64,000 bases of DNA from the NCBI GenBank assembly GCA_902596605.1, contig CACJUU010000005.1, positions 1-64,000 on the forward strand, given 5' to 3'. Shown here one piece after another: positions 25,436-33,795 of this stretch. Source of the stretch: an uncultured Alphaproteobacteria bacterium. GTDB lineage: Bacteria; Pseudomonadota; Alphaproteobacteria; Rhodobacterales; Rhodobacteraceae. A program made the translations under genes and the position numbers. The notes beneath the pieces were generated by a model. That model was not told the DNA's origin. It was given only the letters and a program-made list of their open reading frames with translations, and did no database searches. The first letter of the stretch is position 1. The number at the start of each line of letters is the position of its first letter.

Positions 25436-26138
25436 AAAAGTATGTATATTAACAGGGGTCGGACCGGAAACTGGTACAGGTGCCGAAATTGCGCGTTACT
25501 TTTCGGAGAATGGCTACCATGTTGCCATGATTGCTCGAACTGAAGAAAATCTTAAGTATTTAGAAAGAAAGTATGGCAATACCTCGGCCTATCCTTGCGA
25601 TGTCGGGAAAATAGAGGATTTTCAAAAAACAATTAAAAAAATACAAACCGACCTTGGGCCAGCTGAGGTTGTGATACATAATGCTCCTTTGGGAACGCGA
25701 GGACCCATCCTTGATTTGAGCTACGAAGATTTGGAAAAAAATTTAAGAGTTAACACAACCGCGTTACTTATTTTATCACAGATGACCCTTCCAAAAATGT
25801 TAGAAAGAGAGAGCGGAACAATAATTGTAACTGGCAACACAGCTGCGGAAAGAGGAAAAGATGGATGGGGTTTTTTCGCTGCATCTAAATCTGCTCAGAA
25901 GATCCTAGCAGAATCCATAGCTAGGGAATTTGGACCAAAAGGAATTCACGTAGCTTACATAATTATAGACGCGTTAATTGATACACCAAGAACGAGGCCT
26001 AGGCTTGCTCCAGATAAGCCAGATAAATTTTTTGCCTCTCCAACAAACATTGCAAAAGAAATCTTTAATGTCGTAAAGCAGGACAAATCGGCGTGGTCAT
26101 TTCGTGTCGAATTAAGACCCTTTGGTGAGTATTGGTAG
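25428..26138 (+). CDS. SDR family oxidoreductase, non-classical
   Basis: A 236-residue short-chain dehydrogenase-like protein. The cofactor loop is unusual (TGVGPETGTGAEIA, residues 9-22, instead of TGxxxGIG), and the catalytic YxxxK is replaced by Phe150-Ala-Ala-Ser-Lys154; the Ser region (VTGNTAAERG) is also altered. The NAG motif is NAP. Such SDRs are frequent next to GST genes and may be weakly active or work by another mechanism. The ATG at 25428 overlaps the GST stop by 8 bases and gives a normal N-terminus; a longer reading from 25350 would lie inside the GST gene and is not credible. Confidence 0.8.
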   Translation: MNKKVCILTGVGPETGTGAEIARYFSENGYHVAMIARTEENLKYLERKYGNTSAYPCDVGKIEDFQKTIKKIQTDLGPAEVVIHNAPLGTRGPILDLSYEDLEKNLRVNTTALLILSQMTLPKMLERESGTIIVTGNTAAERGKDGWGFFAASKSAQKILAESIAREFGPKGIHVAYIIIDALIDTPRTRPRLAPDKPDKFFASPTNIAKEIFNVVKQDKSAWSFRVELRPFGEYW

Positions 26139-26166
26139 AACAACTATGAAAGTTGCAAACTAAATA

Positions 26167-26436
26167 TTAGTTCACGCCAACCAAATCAAGTGCTTCTTTG
26201 CACTTATCAGTTTCATATGTTGATAAACCCAAATTTACATTGTAATGACATTCAGTAGTTAACTGATCAACCTTTCGTAGGGTTGCGCTATCAAGAGATG
26301 CTACCTCTAGAGCTTTACTTATTTTGTGAGTGAATAACGCTGTTTTTGCACCACAATTTGCATTCCATCCTTCCCCAGCAAAGGACGCAGTGCCCAGACA
26401 AAAAACACTAGCGGTGAATAATAATTTTAGTTTCAT
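26167..26436 (-). CDS. Small secreted protein, unknown
   Basis: An 89-residue protein with a clear signal peptide (residues 1-20, ending GTASFA) and a mature part of about 69 residues holding three cysteines (in NANCGAK, TECHYN and DKCKEAL). It has a perfect GGAGG ribosome binding site six bases before the ATG, stronger than most genes in the window, suggesting high expression. I do not recognise the family. It converges on the SDR gene with about 28 bases between the stops and is followed upstream by an unrelated minus-strand ORF. Confidence 0.6.
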   Translation of the reverse strand: MKLKLLFTASVFCLGTASFAGEGWNANCGAKTALFTHKISKALEVASLDSATLRKVDQLTTECHYNVNLGLSTYETDKCKEALDLVGVN

Positions 26437-26516
26437 AATAAGCCTCCAATCGTTCGAATTTCATAAATAACATAAAAGCTGTGAAGCGTAAAGGTTTATA
26501 TTTTGAACTTTCTGAT

Positions 26517-27092
26517 TTACTTCAGAATACTTCGAAAGATCAACTTATCGCTATTCCAATCAATTATTGCTTTTTTCTCCGGTAATTGGTCGAAACGATC
26601 AATTAGCTTTTTAAATGTTTTTTTATTACTTTTTACCAATAATCTAACTGATTTTCTTGCATTATAACCTTGAATTAACGCTCTTATTTCTTTAAGAAAA
26701 AATTTCTTGAGTTTAAGACTTTTTACCTTTGTAACAAAAAAAATTCCAAGGGACAGCATAACAAAAAATTGCTCTACATCTCCAAAGCCTCGGATATTTT
26801 TCCCAGAAAAAATTTTTTCAATCATAATTTCTGTATTTTTTAGTTCCAAATTGCCTTGATTTAAATTTTTTAAAAATTTTCTTTTCTCGAAAGTTTTACG
26901 CGTTGCAGATTTTTCTTTATTCACCGGTGCTAAGACTGAGTTAAAGAAATGCGACTTATCGTTCAGTGGTATTTCGATCGAGTTTTCTAGCTTTACATAC
27001 AATAGGATCATGTCCACATTAGTGCTCACCAACCATGACTTGATGCCACTTAGTGATAATTTATTTTTCCGTTCATTAAAAGTAGTCTTCAT
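26517..27092 (-). CDS. Hypothetical protein, possibly truncated acyl-CoA-dehydrogenase-like
   Basis: A 191-codon reading frame from an ATG at 27092. The first part (KLSLSGIKSWLVSTNVDMILLYV) resembles the middle beta domain of acyl-CoA dehydrogenases, where L-x-G-x-K-x-W/F precedes an S/T-rich strand; the rest is lysine-rich and helical, compatible with the C-terminal helical domain. Typical FAD or catalytic motifs are not visible. The ATG has no good ribosome binding site, and the frame stays open for another 92 codons upstream with protein-like content. I therefore suspect a gene that lost its 5' end or a very diverged one. The family call is weak. Confidence 0.4.
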   Translation of the reverse strand: MKTTFNERKNKLSLSGIKSWLVSTNVDMILLYVKLENSIEIPLNDKSHFFNSVLAPVNKEKSATRKTFEKRKFLKNLNQGNLELKNTEIMIEKIFSGKNIRGFGDVEQFFVMLSLGIFFVTKVKSLKLKKFFLKEIRALIQGYNARKSVRLLVKSNKKTFKKLIDRFDQLPEKKAIIDWNSDKLIFRSILK

Positions 27093-27368
27093 AGGAGCAT
27101 CGGAAATTTCTCTGACCGCTAGCGAAATAGTTGCTCTTATTCTTTGCTTGAAATGATATCTAATTGCACATTGATAAGCAGAGAAAAAGATCCATGAAAG
27201 ATTATTTGAAACAGACGCAACGGTAACGAGTGTCCTTATATAATCGACTTTTGATAAATCTTTTTCATTCCAAAAAAGTAGAAAACGCTCCTCTTTTTGG
27301 AGCCTGGAAGCAAGGATTTTTTTGTCAACGAGCTTATCAATTGAAGGTATTTTTAAATGGCCAGTGAT
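27093..27368 (-). other. In-frame open extension without a start codon
   Basis: Directly upstream of the ATG at 27092 the same frame is open for 92 codons, from just after a TAA at 27369-27371. It contains no ATG, GTG or TTG. The composition is protein-like, with hydrophobic helices such as TLVTVASVSNNLSWIFFSAYQ and RIRATISLAVREI, which would suit the helical N-terminal domain of an acyl-CoA dehydrogenase. Most likely the 5' part of a decayed gene. The remainder up to the SulP start (27372-27487) is AT-rich with no gene. Confidence 0.4.
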
Positions 27369-27487
27369 TTAATTAGTCCTAACAAAGTTTTTATATTCTA
27401 TCTAAATAGAGAAAACAGGCTTTACATGTTTCTCTAAAGTCCATATTAAGTGGTACGAATTTTTTTTAAACATCAAAGAGGCCGCCA

Positions 27488-29086
27488 GTGATAAAAACAG
27501 CAATTTCGGTATTAGCTGAAAGCTATCAAAATAATTCTCTTAGTAACAAGCTTTCTATCTCACTATTGAGAGTTGAATTACTTGCTGGACTAACGGTAGC
27601 TATAGCATTAGTTCCTGAAGCAGTTGCGTTTGCTTTTGTAGCCGGAGTAGAGCCTCTCGTTGGATTATATGCCGCTTTTACCGTTGGCTTGATTACTGCT
27701 CTTTTTGGAGGAAGGCCGGGGATGATCTCGGGTGCGACAGGTGCCTTGGCTGTAGTTATGATTTCCCTTGTATCGGAGCACGGTGTTCAATACCTATTTG
27801 CGACTGTTATCCTTATGGGAATACTTCAGATACTTGCTGGTGTTTTTAAGTTGGGAAAATTTATTAGAATGGTTCCACAACCAGTGATGCTGGGGTTCGT
27901 TAATGGGCTCGCAATAGTAATTGGCCTCGCCCAAATAAGGCAATTTCAATATGAAACTGCAGATGGCAATTTGGAATGGATGAGTGGCATGCTACTAAGT
28001 ACTTCGGTCTTGATAGTCTGTATTACAATGGTTTTAATTTGGCTTACCCCAAAAATGACACGACTATTGCCTGGACCCTTAGCAGCAATAATTATTGTCA
28101 GCCTAGTTGTTATTTATTTTGACATTCCTGTTCCATCTGTGGGAGATCTCGCTCCGGTTGCTGGTGGCTTGCCACTTTTTTCTATTCCGATGGTTCCTCT
28201 TAACTTAGAAACTTTATATATTATTTTCCCTTATGCGATAGTGCTGTCTGCTATTGGATTAATTGAAAGTCTTTTAACCCTAAACCTTGTTGGGGAAATA
28301 ACAAATAAAAGAGGTGGAACAAGACAAGAGTGCATGGCACAAGGTGCTGCAAATACGATTACGGGGTTTTTTGGTGGTATGGGCGGATGTGCAATGATTG
28401 GGCAGTCTATGATTAATGTAAAATCAGGCGGTAGAACAAGAATTGCTGCTACGGCCGCCTCTCTTTTTCTACTTTTCTTTATTTTGTATGGCAGTGCGCT
28501 TATTGAAGCCATACCGATAGCTGCTTTGGTAGGCGTTATGTTCATGGTAGTAATTGGTACCTTTGCTTGGAATTCTATTAGCTTAATTACAAAAATCCCA
28601 AAATCTGATGCACTTGTTATCGTCTTAGTAACTGTTGTCACAGTTCTCGAAGACTTAGCTGTCGCCGTTTTAGTGGGTGTTATCGTTTCTGCTTTAGTAT
28701 TTGCCTGGAACTCCGCTATAAGGATACGAGCCGTTGAACGCCCCTCTATAAGAACAAAGGGAGCTAAGGTTTATGATATAGAAGGACCTCTTTTTTTTGG
28801 ATCCGTCGAGAGTTTTGTTGAAATTTTTAAACCAGATGATGACCCTAAAACAGTTATTTTAGATTTCGCTAAGTCAAAGGTGGTTGATCAATCGGCGTTG
28901 AAAGCCATTGAAGATATTGCTGAAAAATATCAAAGTTCGGGAAGAGAGGTTAAATTACGTCACTTAAGCCGTGATTGTCATGACCTCTTGACAAAAACAG
29001 GCCAGCTTATGGTTGATAGCGATGACGATCCAACTTACCAAATTGCCGTTGATTATAATGTAAAGACAGGCGTCCTAGCTAAATAA
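27488..29086 (+). CDS. SulP family inorganic anion transporter
   Basis: A 532-residue inner-membrane transporter. Residues about 22-415 hold the sulfate-transporter core with 11-14 hydrophobic helices and the family-typical EAVAFAFVAGVEPLVGLYAAF near the start; residues about 430-525 form a cytoplasmic STAS domain (VYDIEGPLFFGSVESFVE, VILDFAKSKVVDQSA). Family members carry sulfate, bicarbonate or dicarboxylates; in marine bacteria both bicarbonate and sulfate uptake are known for this group. The start is GTG at 27488 with AAAGAGG just upstream. It stands alone, convergent with the M20 gene. Confidence 0.88.
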   Translation: MIKTAISVLAESYQNNSLSNKLSISLLRVELLAGLTVAIALVPEAVAFAFVAGVEPLVGLYAAFTVGLITALFGGRPGMISGATGALAVVMISLVSEHGVQYLFATVILMGILQILAGVFKLGKFIRMVPQPVMLGFVNGLAIVIGLAQIRQFQYETADGNLEWMSGMLLSTSVLIVCITMVLIWLTPKMTRLLPGPLAAIIIVSLVVIYFDIPVPSVGDLAPVAGGLPLFSIPMVPLNLETLYIIFPYAIVLSAIGLIESLLTLNLVGEITNKRGGTRQECMAQGAANTITGFFGGMGGCAMIGQSMINVKSGGRTRIAATAASLFLLFFILYGSALIEAIPIAALVGVMFMVVIGTFAWNSISLITKIPKSDALVIVLVTVVTVLEDLAVAVLVGVIVSALVFAWNSAIRIRAVERPSIRTKGAKVYDIEGPLFFGSVESFVEIFKPDDDPKTVILDFAKSKVVDQSALKAIEDIAEKYQSSGREVKLRHLSRDCHDLLTKTGQLMVDSDDDPTYQIAVDYNVKTGVLAK

Positions 29087-29100
29087 TTTAATCTTATAAA

Positions 29101-30267
29101 TCAATTGGTGGGCAATTGCTTTTCTACTAGCCTTGCTAAAACAGATGCTCCAACCGGAATTATTTCTGGGTCTAGCATAAAGTTAGGGCTATGTAGTGGT
29201 TGAGTTCCATTATGGCCTATCCTGCAGTATGCTCCTCTAACATGCTGTAACATATCCGCAAAGTCTTCAGAGCCGGTAGCAGGATTTGCAGTTCTAATAA
29301 TATTATCTTTTCCAACTATCTCTTCTGCTGCATCCATATAACAATCACTTAGATCAGCATCATTATGTAGAACGTCGAAAGTATTTCTTAGATCAGGAAT
29401 TACCTGAACATGATAAGCTGTCTCAAGCCCCTTGCATATCGCCTTTATACGTTCTTCAACTAAAGTAAAAACTTCTTCGGAAAAATATCGTATTGTCCCG
29501 CATAGTCTAGCCTCTTCAGGAATAACATTATAGGCGGAACCAGAATGTATCTGAGTTATTGATAAAACAACACTTTCTAGGGGGGGTGTATTTCTTGAAA
29601 CTATGGCCTGCATTTGATCAATCAAGTTTGAGCAAATAATTATCGGATCTATTGATTGATGCGGCATAGCAGCATGACTTCCTCTCGCATTGATTGTTAT
29701 ATCAAAAAAAGAAGCACCCGCCATGGCTTTACCTTTACATATAGAAATCTCGCTATGTTTACCATTTGGAGAATTATGTATTCCATAAATTTCTGAGCAC
29801 GGAAATTTTTCAAATAAACCCTCTCGCAGCATGAGTCGCGCTCCTCCTAGGCCTTCCTCAGCTGGTTGAAAAATTAAGACAACTTTGCCCTTAAAGTTTC
29901 GAGTTTCACATAGATGCTTTGCTGCTCCTAGCAACATTGTCGTATGCCCGTCGTGGCCACAAGCATGCATTTTGCCAGGATTTTTTGATGCGTAGTTGAG
30001 TTTAGTAGTTTCTTCTATTGGAAGGGCATCCATGTCAGCTCTAAGCCCGATTTGCCTTGTTCCTCGTTGTTTGCCATTTATGACCGCCACAACACCTGTT
30101 TTGCCTAGCTCACTAGTTATCTCGTCAACGCCATACTCCGATAATTTTTGTTTTACTAGTTCGGCAGTTTCAAACTCTTCGAAGCCAAGTTCTGGATTCT
30201 GATGAAGTTTTTTAAATAATGAAATAAGTTCATCTTTAGAATACGCAATAACCGGTAGAATTTGCAT
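29101..30267 (-). CDS. M20 family metallopeptidase / amidohydrolase (hippurate-hydrolase type)
   Basis: A 388-residue M20D amidohydrolase that cleaves N-acyl amino acids or similar amides. Zinc-site motifs are visible: GLRADMDALPI, MHACGHDGHT, QPAEEGLGGA (catalytic Glu) and the later GSEDFADM. A dimerisation lid domain lies between about 185 and 295. The ATG at 30267 is preferred because GGAG lies six bases before it; an ATG four codons upstream (30279) has none. It is divergent from the amide/urea transporter operon with about 270 bases between them, so it may share its control region and role in nitrogen recovery (inference). Confidence 0.87.
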   Translation of the reverse strand: MQILPVIAYSKDELISLFKKLHQNPELGFEEFETAELVKQKLSEYGVDEITSELGKTGVVAVINGKQRGTRQIGLRADMDALPIEETTKLNYASKNPGKMHACGHDGHTTMLLGAAKHLCETRNFKGKVVLIFQPAEEGLGGARLMLREGLFEKFPCSEIYGIHNSPNGKHSEISICKGKAMAGASFFDITINARGSHAAMPHQSIDPIIICSNLIDQMQAIVSRNTPPLESVVLSITQIHSGSAYNVIPEEARLCGTIRYFSEEVFTLVEERIKAICKGLETAYHVQVIPDLRNTFDVLHNDADLSDCYMDAAEEIVGKDNIIRTANPATGSEDFADMLQHVRGAYCRIGHNGTQPLHSPNFMLDPEIIPVGASVLARLVEKQLPTN

Positions 30268-30483
30268 AAGTTGCTCCATTTTTAGTGATACGACTCAGCT
30301 AATGAAGACTTAGATAACAGTTTCTTTGAATTAAAAAAAGTCTTTAAAAAATAAAATTGAATAATTTTTATGCCTAACATTTAGACAAAAAAGAAAATTT
30401 GCCTATGTATTGTGCAAAAAAATATAAAAATTTCAACAAATAACAGCTTTTTACAAAAATTTAAAAAAACTATTTTTATCTAG

Positions 30484-30535
30484 CGGGTGAGTCGGTATAG
30501 CCTATAAATGGCGACCCGTCCCCAATTTGTGTCGC
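30484..30535 (+). promoter_or_regulatory. Possible H-type pseudoknot in the leader of the amide/urea operon
   Basis: Two short helices can interleave: CGGG (30484-30487) with CCCG (30515-30518), and GCGA (30511-30514) with TCGC (30532-30535). The inner strands abut, as in compact pseudoknot riboswitches. The second helix ends directly before AAAGGA (30536-30541), the ribosome binding site of the first gene, so folding could hide or expose it. A TTTACA hexamer at 30450-30455 and T-rich bases at 30471-30479 would start a transcript close to 30484. I could not match a known riboswitch class by eye. Short helices can arise by chance. Confidence 0.35.
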
Positions 30536-30545
30536 AAAGGATGTA

Positions 30546-31430
30546 ATGGAAGAGATCTTAAAAATTGTCTTCGACGTAGTGTCGTTTTCTTGCATAATGG
30601 TGTTAATTGTATCCGGTTTAGCAATCATAGCTAGCCTTATGGGAATATTTAACTTTGCTCACGGCGAATTTGTTCTTTTAGGTGCCTACGTAACTTTCCT
30701 TTTTCAAGCAATGGGACTACCGGTAGGTTTAGGTATGGTGTGTGCTCCCCTCTTTGTTGGAATGTTCGGCTTTTTGCTTGAAGTTTCTATAATAAGACGA
30801 TTTTATAACGCTACCATCGTAGCGATGCTTGCAACCTACGCGATCGGCTTGATCATTAGAGAGTTGACCAGAGGTGCCTTATCAGGGCGATTCTGGAAAG
30901 TTTCAGAGCCAATTCCGGGTCTTTTTCAAATAGGTGATATGAGTTTTTCCATATGGAGAGGTGTTATAATAATAATCACAATAATTGTAATGTATGGTTG
31001 TTACTATTTCCTCACAAAAACACTTTTTGGATTAAAAATAAGGGGAGCAATGGAAAACCCTTCCCTAGCCAGAGCAAGTGGAATTTCAACAACAAGATTG
31101 TATGCCTTTACTTTTGCGTTCGGAGCCGCTCTCGCAGGATTAGCAGGTGCTTTGATGGTACCCCTCTACACTCTATTTGCAGATCTTGGGTTACGCTTCC
31201 TTGTAATGGCATTTTTGTCGGTGATGCTGGGAGGCGTTGGTACCTTCGAGGGTCCCCTTCTTGGTAGTGCAATGATAGGTGCTATGGTTCCAGGCTTTCA
31301 ATGGATACGAGAGGCTCCTGTCATTGTCGATATTTTAAGCCCAATTTTTTCTGAGGTGCTTGTATTTATAGTGGCCATCATAATTGTTAAATTTAGACCT
31401 CAGGGATTAATAAAAAGAGGCAGAATATAA
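30546..31430 (+). CDS. urtB: Urea/short-chain amide ABC transporter permease (UrtB-like)
   Basis: Inner-membrane permease of 294 residues with about eight hydrophobic helices, of the branched-chain-amino-acid/urea (LivH/UrtB) type. It begins SGLAIIASLMGIFNFAHGEFVLLGAYV, a hallmark of the family, and has the late MLGGVGTFEGPLLGSAMIG region that contacts the ATPases. It lacks the extra N-terminal domain of some cyanobacterial UrtB. First gene of a co-directional series of twelve: permease, binding protein, permease, two ATPases, two amidases and six urease genes. The ATPase UrtD-like features downstream favour urea or a related amide over amino acids as cargo. Confidence 0.83.
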   Translation: MEEILKIVFDVVSFSCIMVLIVSGLAIIASLMGIFNFAHGEFVLLGAYVTFLFQAMGLPVGLGMVCAPLFVGMFGFLLEVSIIRRFYNATIVAMLATYAIGLIIRELTRGALSGRFWKVSEPIPGLFQIGDMSFSIWRGVIIIITIIVMYGCYYFLTKTLFGLKIRGAMENPSLARASGISTTRLYAFTFAFGAALAGLAGALMVPLYTLFADLGLRFLVMAFLSVMLGGVGTFEGPLLGSAMIGAMVPGFQWIREAPVIVDILSPIFSEVLVFIVAIIIVKFRPQGLIKRGRI

Positions 31431-31466
31431 AACGAGCACTTTTTTAATAATTAGAAAGGATAGAAA

Positions 31467-32699
31467 ATGAAACATAAAACTAGATTAACTAGTCGTTCAA
31501 CCGACAGACGGTCGTTTCTGTTTGGCTCGAGCGCTTTAGCAGCGGCAGGATGGGTTGCTGCTGGTACAGGTACTTTTGTGCTAAAACCCGAGTGGGGGTT
31601 AGCTGCAGATCCAATTAAGATGGGCATTGCAACAGATATCACTGGTGCTATTGCTGCCGGAGGGAACTCCTGCTGGCGAACAGCTCAATTTGCAGTTAAG
31701 CAGATAAACGATGCCGGTGGAATTTTGGGTAGACCCATTGAGCTCATACTAGAAGATACCGCATCAGATCCAGGTGTTGCCGTCGGTAATGTAAGACGTC
31801 TTATTCAACAAGCGAAAGTAGACGTTGTGTTTGGAGGTATTACTAGCGCGATGAGAGAGGCAATAAAAAATCCAATCGTAAAGAGAGGTAAAACATTGTA
31901 TCTCTACCCACAATTATATGAGGGCCAAGAGTGTACACAACACCTTTATTGTACCGGACCAACGCCTTTTCAACAGGTGTCAGAACTAATTCCCTATTTG
32001 ATTAAACAAGGTAATAAACGCTTTGCTATGCCATCTGCGAATTATCTCTGGCCACAGCTGCTCAATAAAGCAACAAAAAAAGTCATTGAAGCTAATGGCG
32101 GAGAAGTTGTTCTTGAAGAGTATTTTCCATTGGATCAAGTGGAGTATTCTGCAACCATAGGAAAGATTAAAAGTGAAAAAGTTGACCATGTGTTTCTTAC
32201 CATTATTCCACCTGGATTAGGGCCATTTGGTAAACAGCTTTTTGAATCAGGCTGGCAGAATGATGGTGGCACTATTTCTTGTGTATATTATGATGAAAAC
32301 TCTCCTTTCTACGTGGAACCTTATGCCTTGGAAGGTACATACAGTTGTCTTGACTATTTCCACACTGTAGACGATCCATTTAGTAATAAGCTTTTGGCGG
32401 ACTATAACGCTATGTGGGATGATAAGTTCCTTTTCACTGCTGGAGCCGCTGCTACTGGGATGTATCGGGCAATCAAGCTTTATGAACAAGGCGTTATAAA
32501 AACAAACGGAGACCTGAAACGAGAAGCTGTCTCTGAGGCTCTTGACGACATATCAGTGGCAAATGGACCAGGAGGTGGTTATAAAACTGTGCCGGGTACT
32601 GGGCATTGTGCGATGAACATGTACATAGCTCAGAATAACGGCGGGAAATGGGATATTATTTCCAGCTCAGATATGGTTCCTCCCAAAGAGTGCGGTTAA
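31467..32699 (+). CDS. urtA: Periplasmic substrate-binding protein, urea/amide type (UrtA-like)
   Basis: A 410-residue type I periplasmic binding protein. The N-terminus has a Tat signal (TDRRSFLFGSSALAAAG, about residues 12-28, with the twin arginine), so it is exported folded. The mature domain (from about 47) starts IKMGIATDITGAIAAGG and contains LYLYPQLYEGQECTQHLYCTG, which parallels the conserved Y-P-x-Q-Y-E-G-x-E-C segment of urea and short-amide receptors (UrtA/FmdD/AmiC family) rather than that of leucine-binding proteins. Position between two permease genes and before amidases and urease supports that assignment. A stem-loop follows its stop codon. Confidence 0.83.
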   Translation: MKHKTRLTSRSTDRRSFLFGSSALAAAGWVAAGTGTFVLKPEWGLAADPIKMGIATDITGAIAAGGNSCWRTAQFAVKQINDAGGILGRPIELILEDTASDPGVAVGNVRRLIQQAKVDVVFGGITSAMREAIKNPIVKRGKTLYLYPQLYEGQECTQHLYCTGPTPFQQVSELIPYLIKQGNKRFAMPSANYLWPQLLNKATKKVIEANGGEVVLEEYFPLDQVEYSATIGKIKSEKVDHVFLTIIPPGLGPFGKQLFESGWQNDGGTISCVYYDENSPFYVEPYALEGTYSCLDYFHTVDDPFSNKLLADYNAMWDDKFLFTAGAAATGMYRAIKLYEQGVIKTNGDLKREAVSEALDDISVANGPGGGYKTVPGTGHCAMNMYIAQNNGGKWDIISSSDMVPPKECG

Positions 32700-32707
32700 A
32701 TTAGTTT

Positions 32708-32735
32708 GGGATGATCCTTTAAAGAGGGTCATCCC
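32708..32735 (+). other. Stem-loop after the binding-protein gene
   Basis: GGGATGATCC (32708-32717) pairs with GGGTCATCCC (32726-32735) with one T-G wobble and an eight-base loop, starting 8 bases after the stop codon. No T tract follows, so it is more likely a 3' stabiliser or partial terminator that raises binding-protein expression over the downstream membrane genes, as is usual in binding-protein-dependent operons. Confidence 0.6.
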
Positions 32736-32763
32736 ACTCACCGATTAAACTTAGGAATTATTT

Positions 32764-33789
32764 ATGAAAGATAAAAAGGCAAATTTCAAAAGGCTACCGC
32801 TCCTTGAAGCAATAATTTTGGGTTTTCTTGTAGTTGCACCTCTGTTCCTTAGTGACTTTTACACTGTAATATTGACTCGGATGTTGATACTTTGCCTTCT
32901 CGCTATAAGTTTTGAACTCTGTTGGGGTTATTCTGGTATAATGACTTTTGGCCAAGGTTTATTCTTTGGAATGGCTGGATATGCGGTTGCATTGTTGGCA
33001 AACAAAGTTGGCTTTGTCCAAATATGGGGTGTGATTCCTATAGGGATATTCGTCGGAACTATAGTTTCATTTTTGCTGGCATGGTTGCTTTTGCTGGGGA
33101 AAAAAGCCCCAGAGATAATTTTTGTAGCCCTAGGAACATTAACCTTTTCATATGCAGCCGAGCGATTAGTTTCTGGTTGGTATTATGTCGGTGGAGGTAA
33201 CGGACTCTCAATATTTGAATTTCTTAGCTTTGGTAGTTATGAAATTGAACCAGGTGTGTTGTTCTATTATATAGCTGGCATTGCTCTCTTAGTTTCATAT
33301 CTCTTAAGTAGATACTTGGTTCGATCCCAGCTTGGTTTGGTGCTAGCAGCAATGAGGCAGGATGAAAAAAGATTATTATTTTTGGGATATAGAGTGCGAG
33401 GTTTTAAAGCACTTGTTTTTACTTTTGCAGGAGCTGTTGCTGGTCTTGGAGGTGCACTGTATGCTCATCATGAAGGATTTATCGGACCGAATAACATGGG
33501 AATTGGTATTTCTACCATGGCGGTTCTCTATACTCTTTTCGGTGGAGTTGGATCACTTATAGGACCTCTGATAGGTGTGTTTGCACTAGAGACAATATCT
33601 TTTACACTTTCAGGCGTCGATGCATTTAAAAGTTTTTGGCCAGTGATTCTTGGTGCAATATTGCTAGTCGTAGTAACATTTAAGCCTGACGGGCTGACAG
33701 GGTTTATCGTTTCGAGAAGAGAACGAATTGGGACTTTTGGGAGGATAGACAAAAAGGAAAAAAATGGTCGTAAAGAAACTAAGGACTGA
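32764..33789 (+). CDS. urtC: Urea/short-chain amide ABC transporter permease (UrtC-like)
   Basis: Second permease of the transporter, 341 residues, LivM/UrtC type with about nine to ten hydrophobic helices. Characteristic segments are SFELCWGYSGIMTFGQGLFFGMAGYAV (about 45-71) and, near the C-terminus, LYTLFGGVGSLIGPLIGVFALE, the ATPase-contact loop. The last 30 residues are basic and hydrophilic. It lies 6 bases upstream of the first ATPase gene. Together with the UrtB-like subunit it should form the transmembrane channel. Confidence 0.83.
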   Translation: MKDKKANFKRLPLLEAIILGFLVVAPLFLSDFYTVILTRMLILCLLAISFELCWGYSGIMTFGQGLFFGMAGYAVALLANKVGFVQIWGVIPIGIFVGTIVSFLLAWLLLLGKKAPEIIFVALGTLTFSYAAERLVSGWYYVGGGNGLSIFEFLSFGSYEIEPGVLFYYIAGIALLVSYLLSRYLVRSQLGLVLAAMRQDEKRLLFLGYRVRGFKALVFTFAGAVAGLGGALYAHHEGFIGPNNMGIGISTMAVLYTLFGGVGSLIGPLIGVFALETISFTLSGVDAFKSFWPVILGAILLVVVTFKPDGLTGFIVSRRERIGTFGRIDKKEKNGRKETKD

Positions 33790-33795
33790 TAAAAG

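Noticed and set aside
28231-28641. Minus-strand open frame of 136 codons opposite the SulP gene
   Set aside because: Shadow of the transporter's hydrophobic codons; reads as low-complexity Ile/Pro/Ala sequence without known features.
30398-30418. TTTGC-N11-GCAAA as an NtrC-like site before the amide/urea operon
   Set aside because: Only five-base arms in very AT-rich sequence and no sigma-54 -24/-12 pair at a suitable place; not distinguishable from chance.
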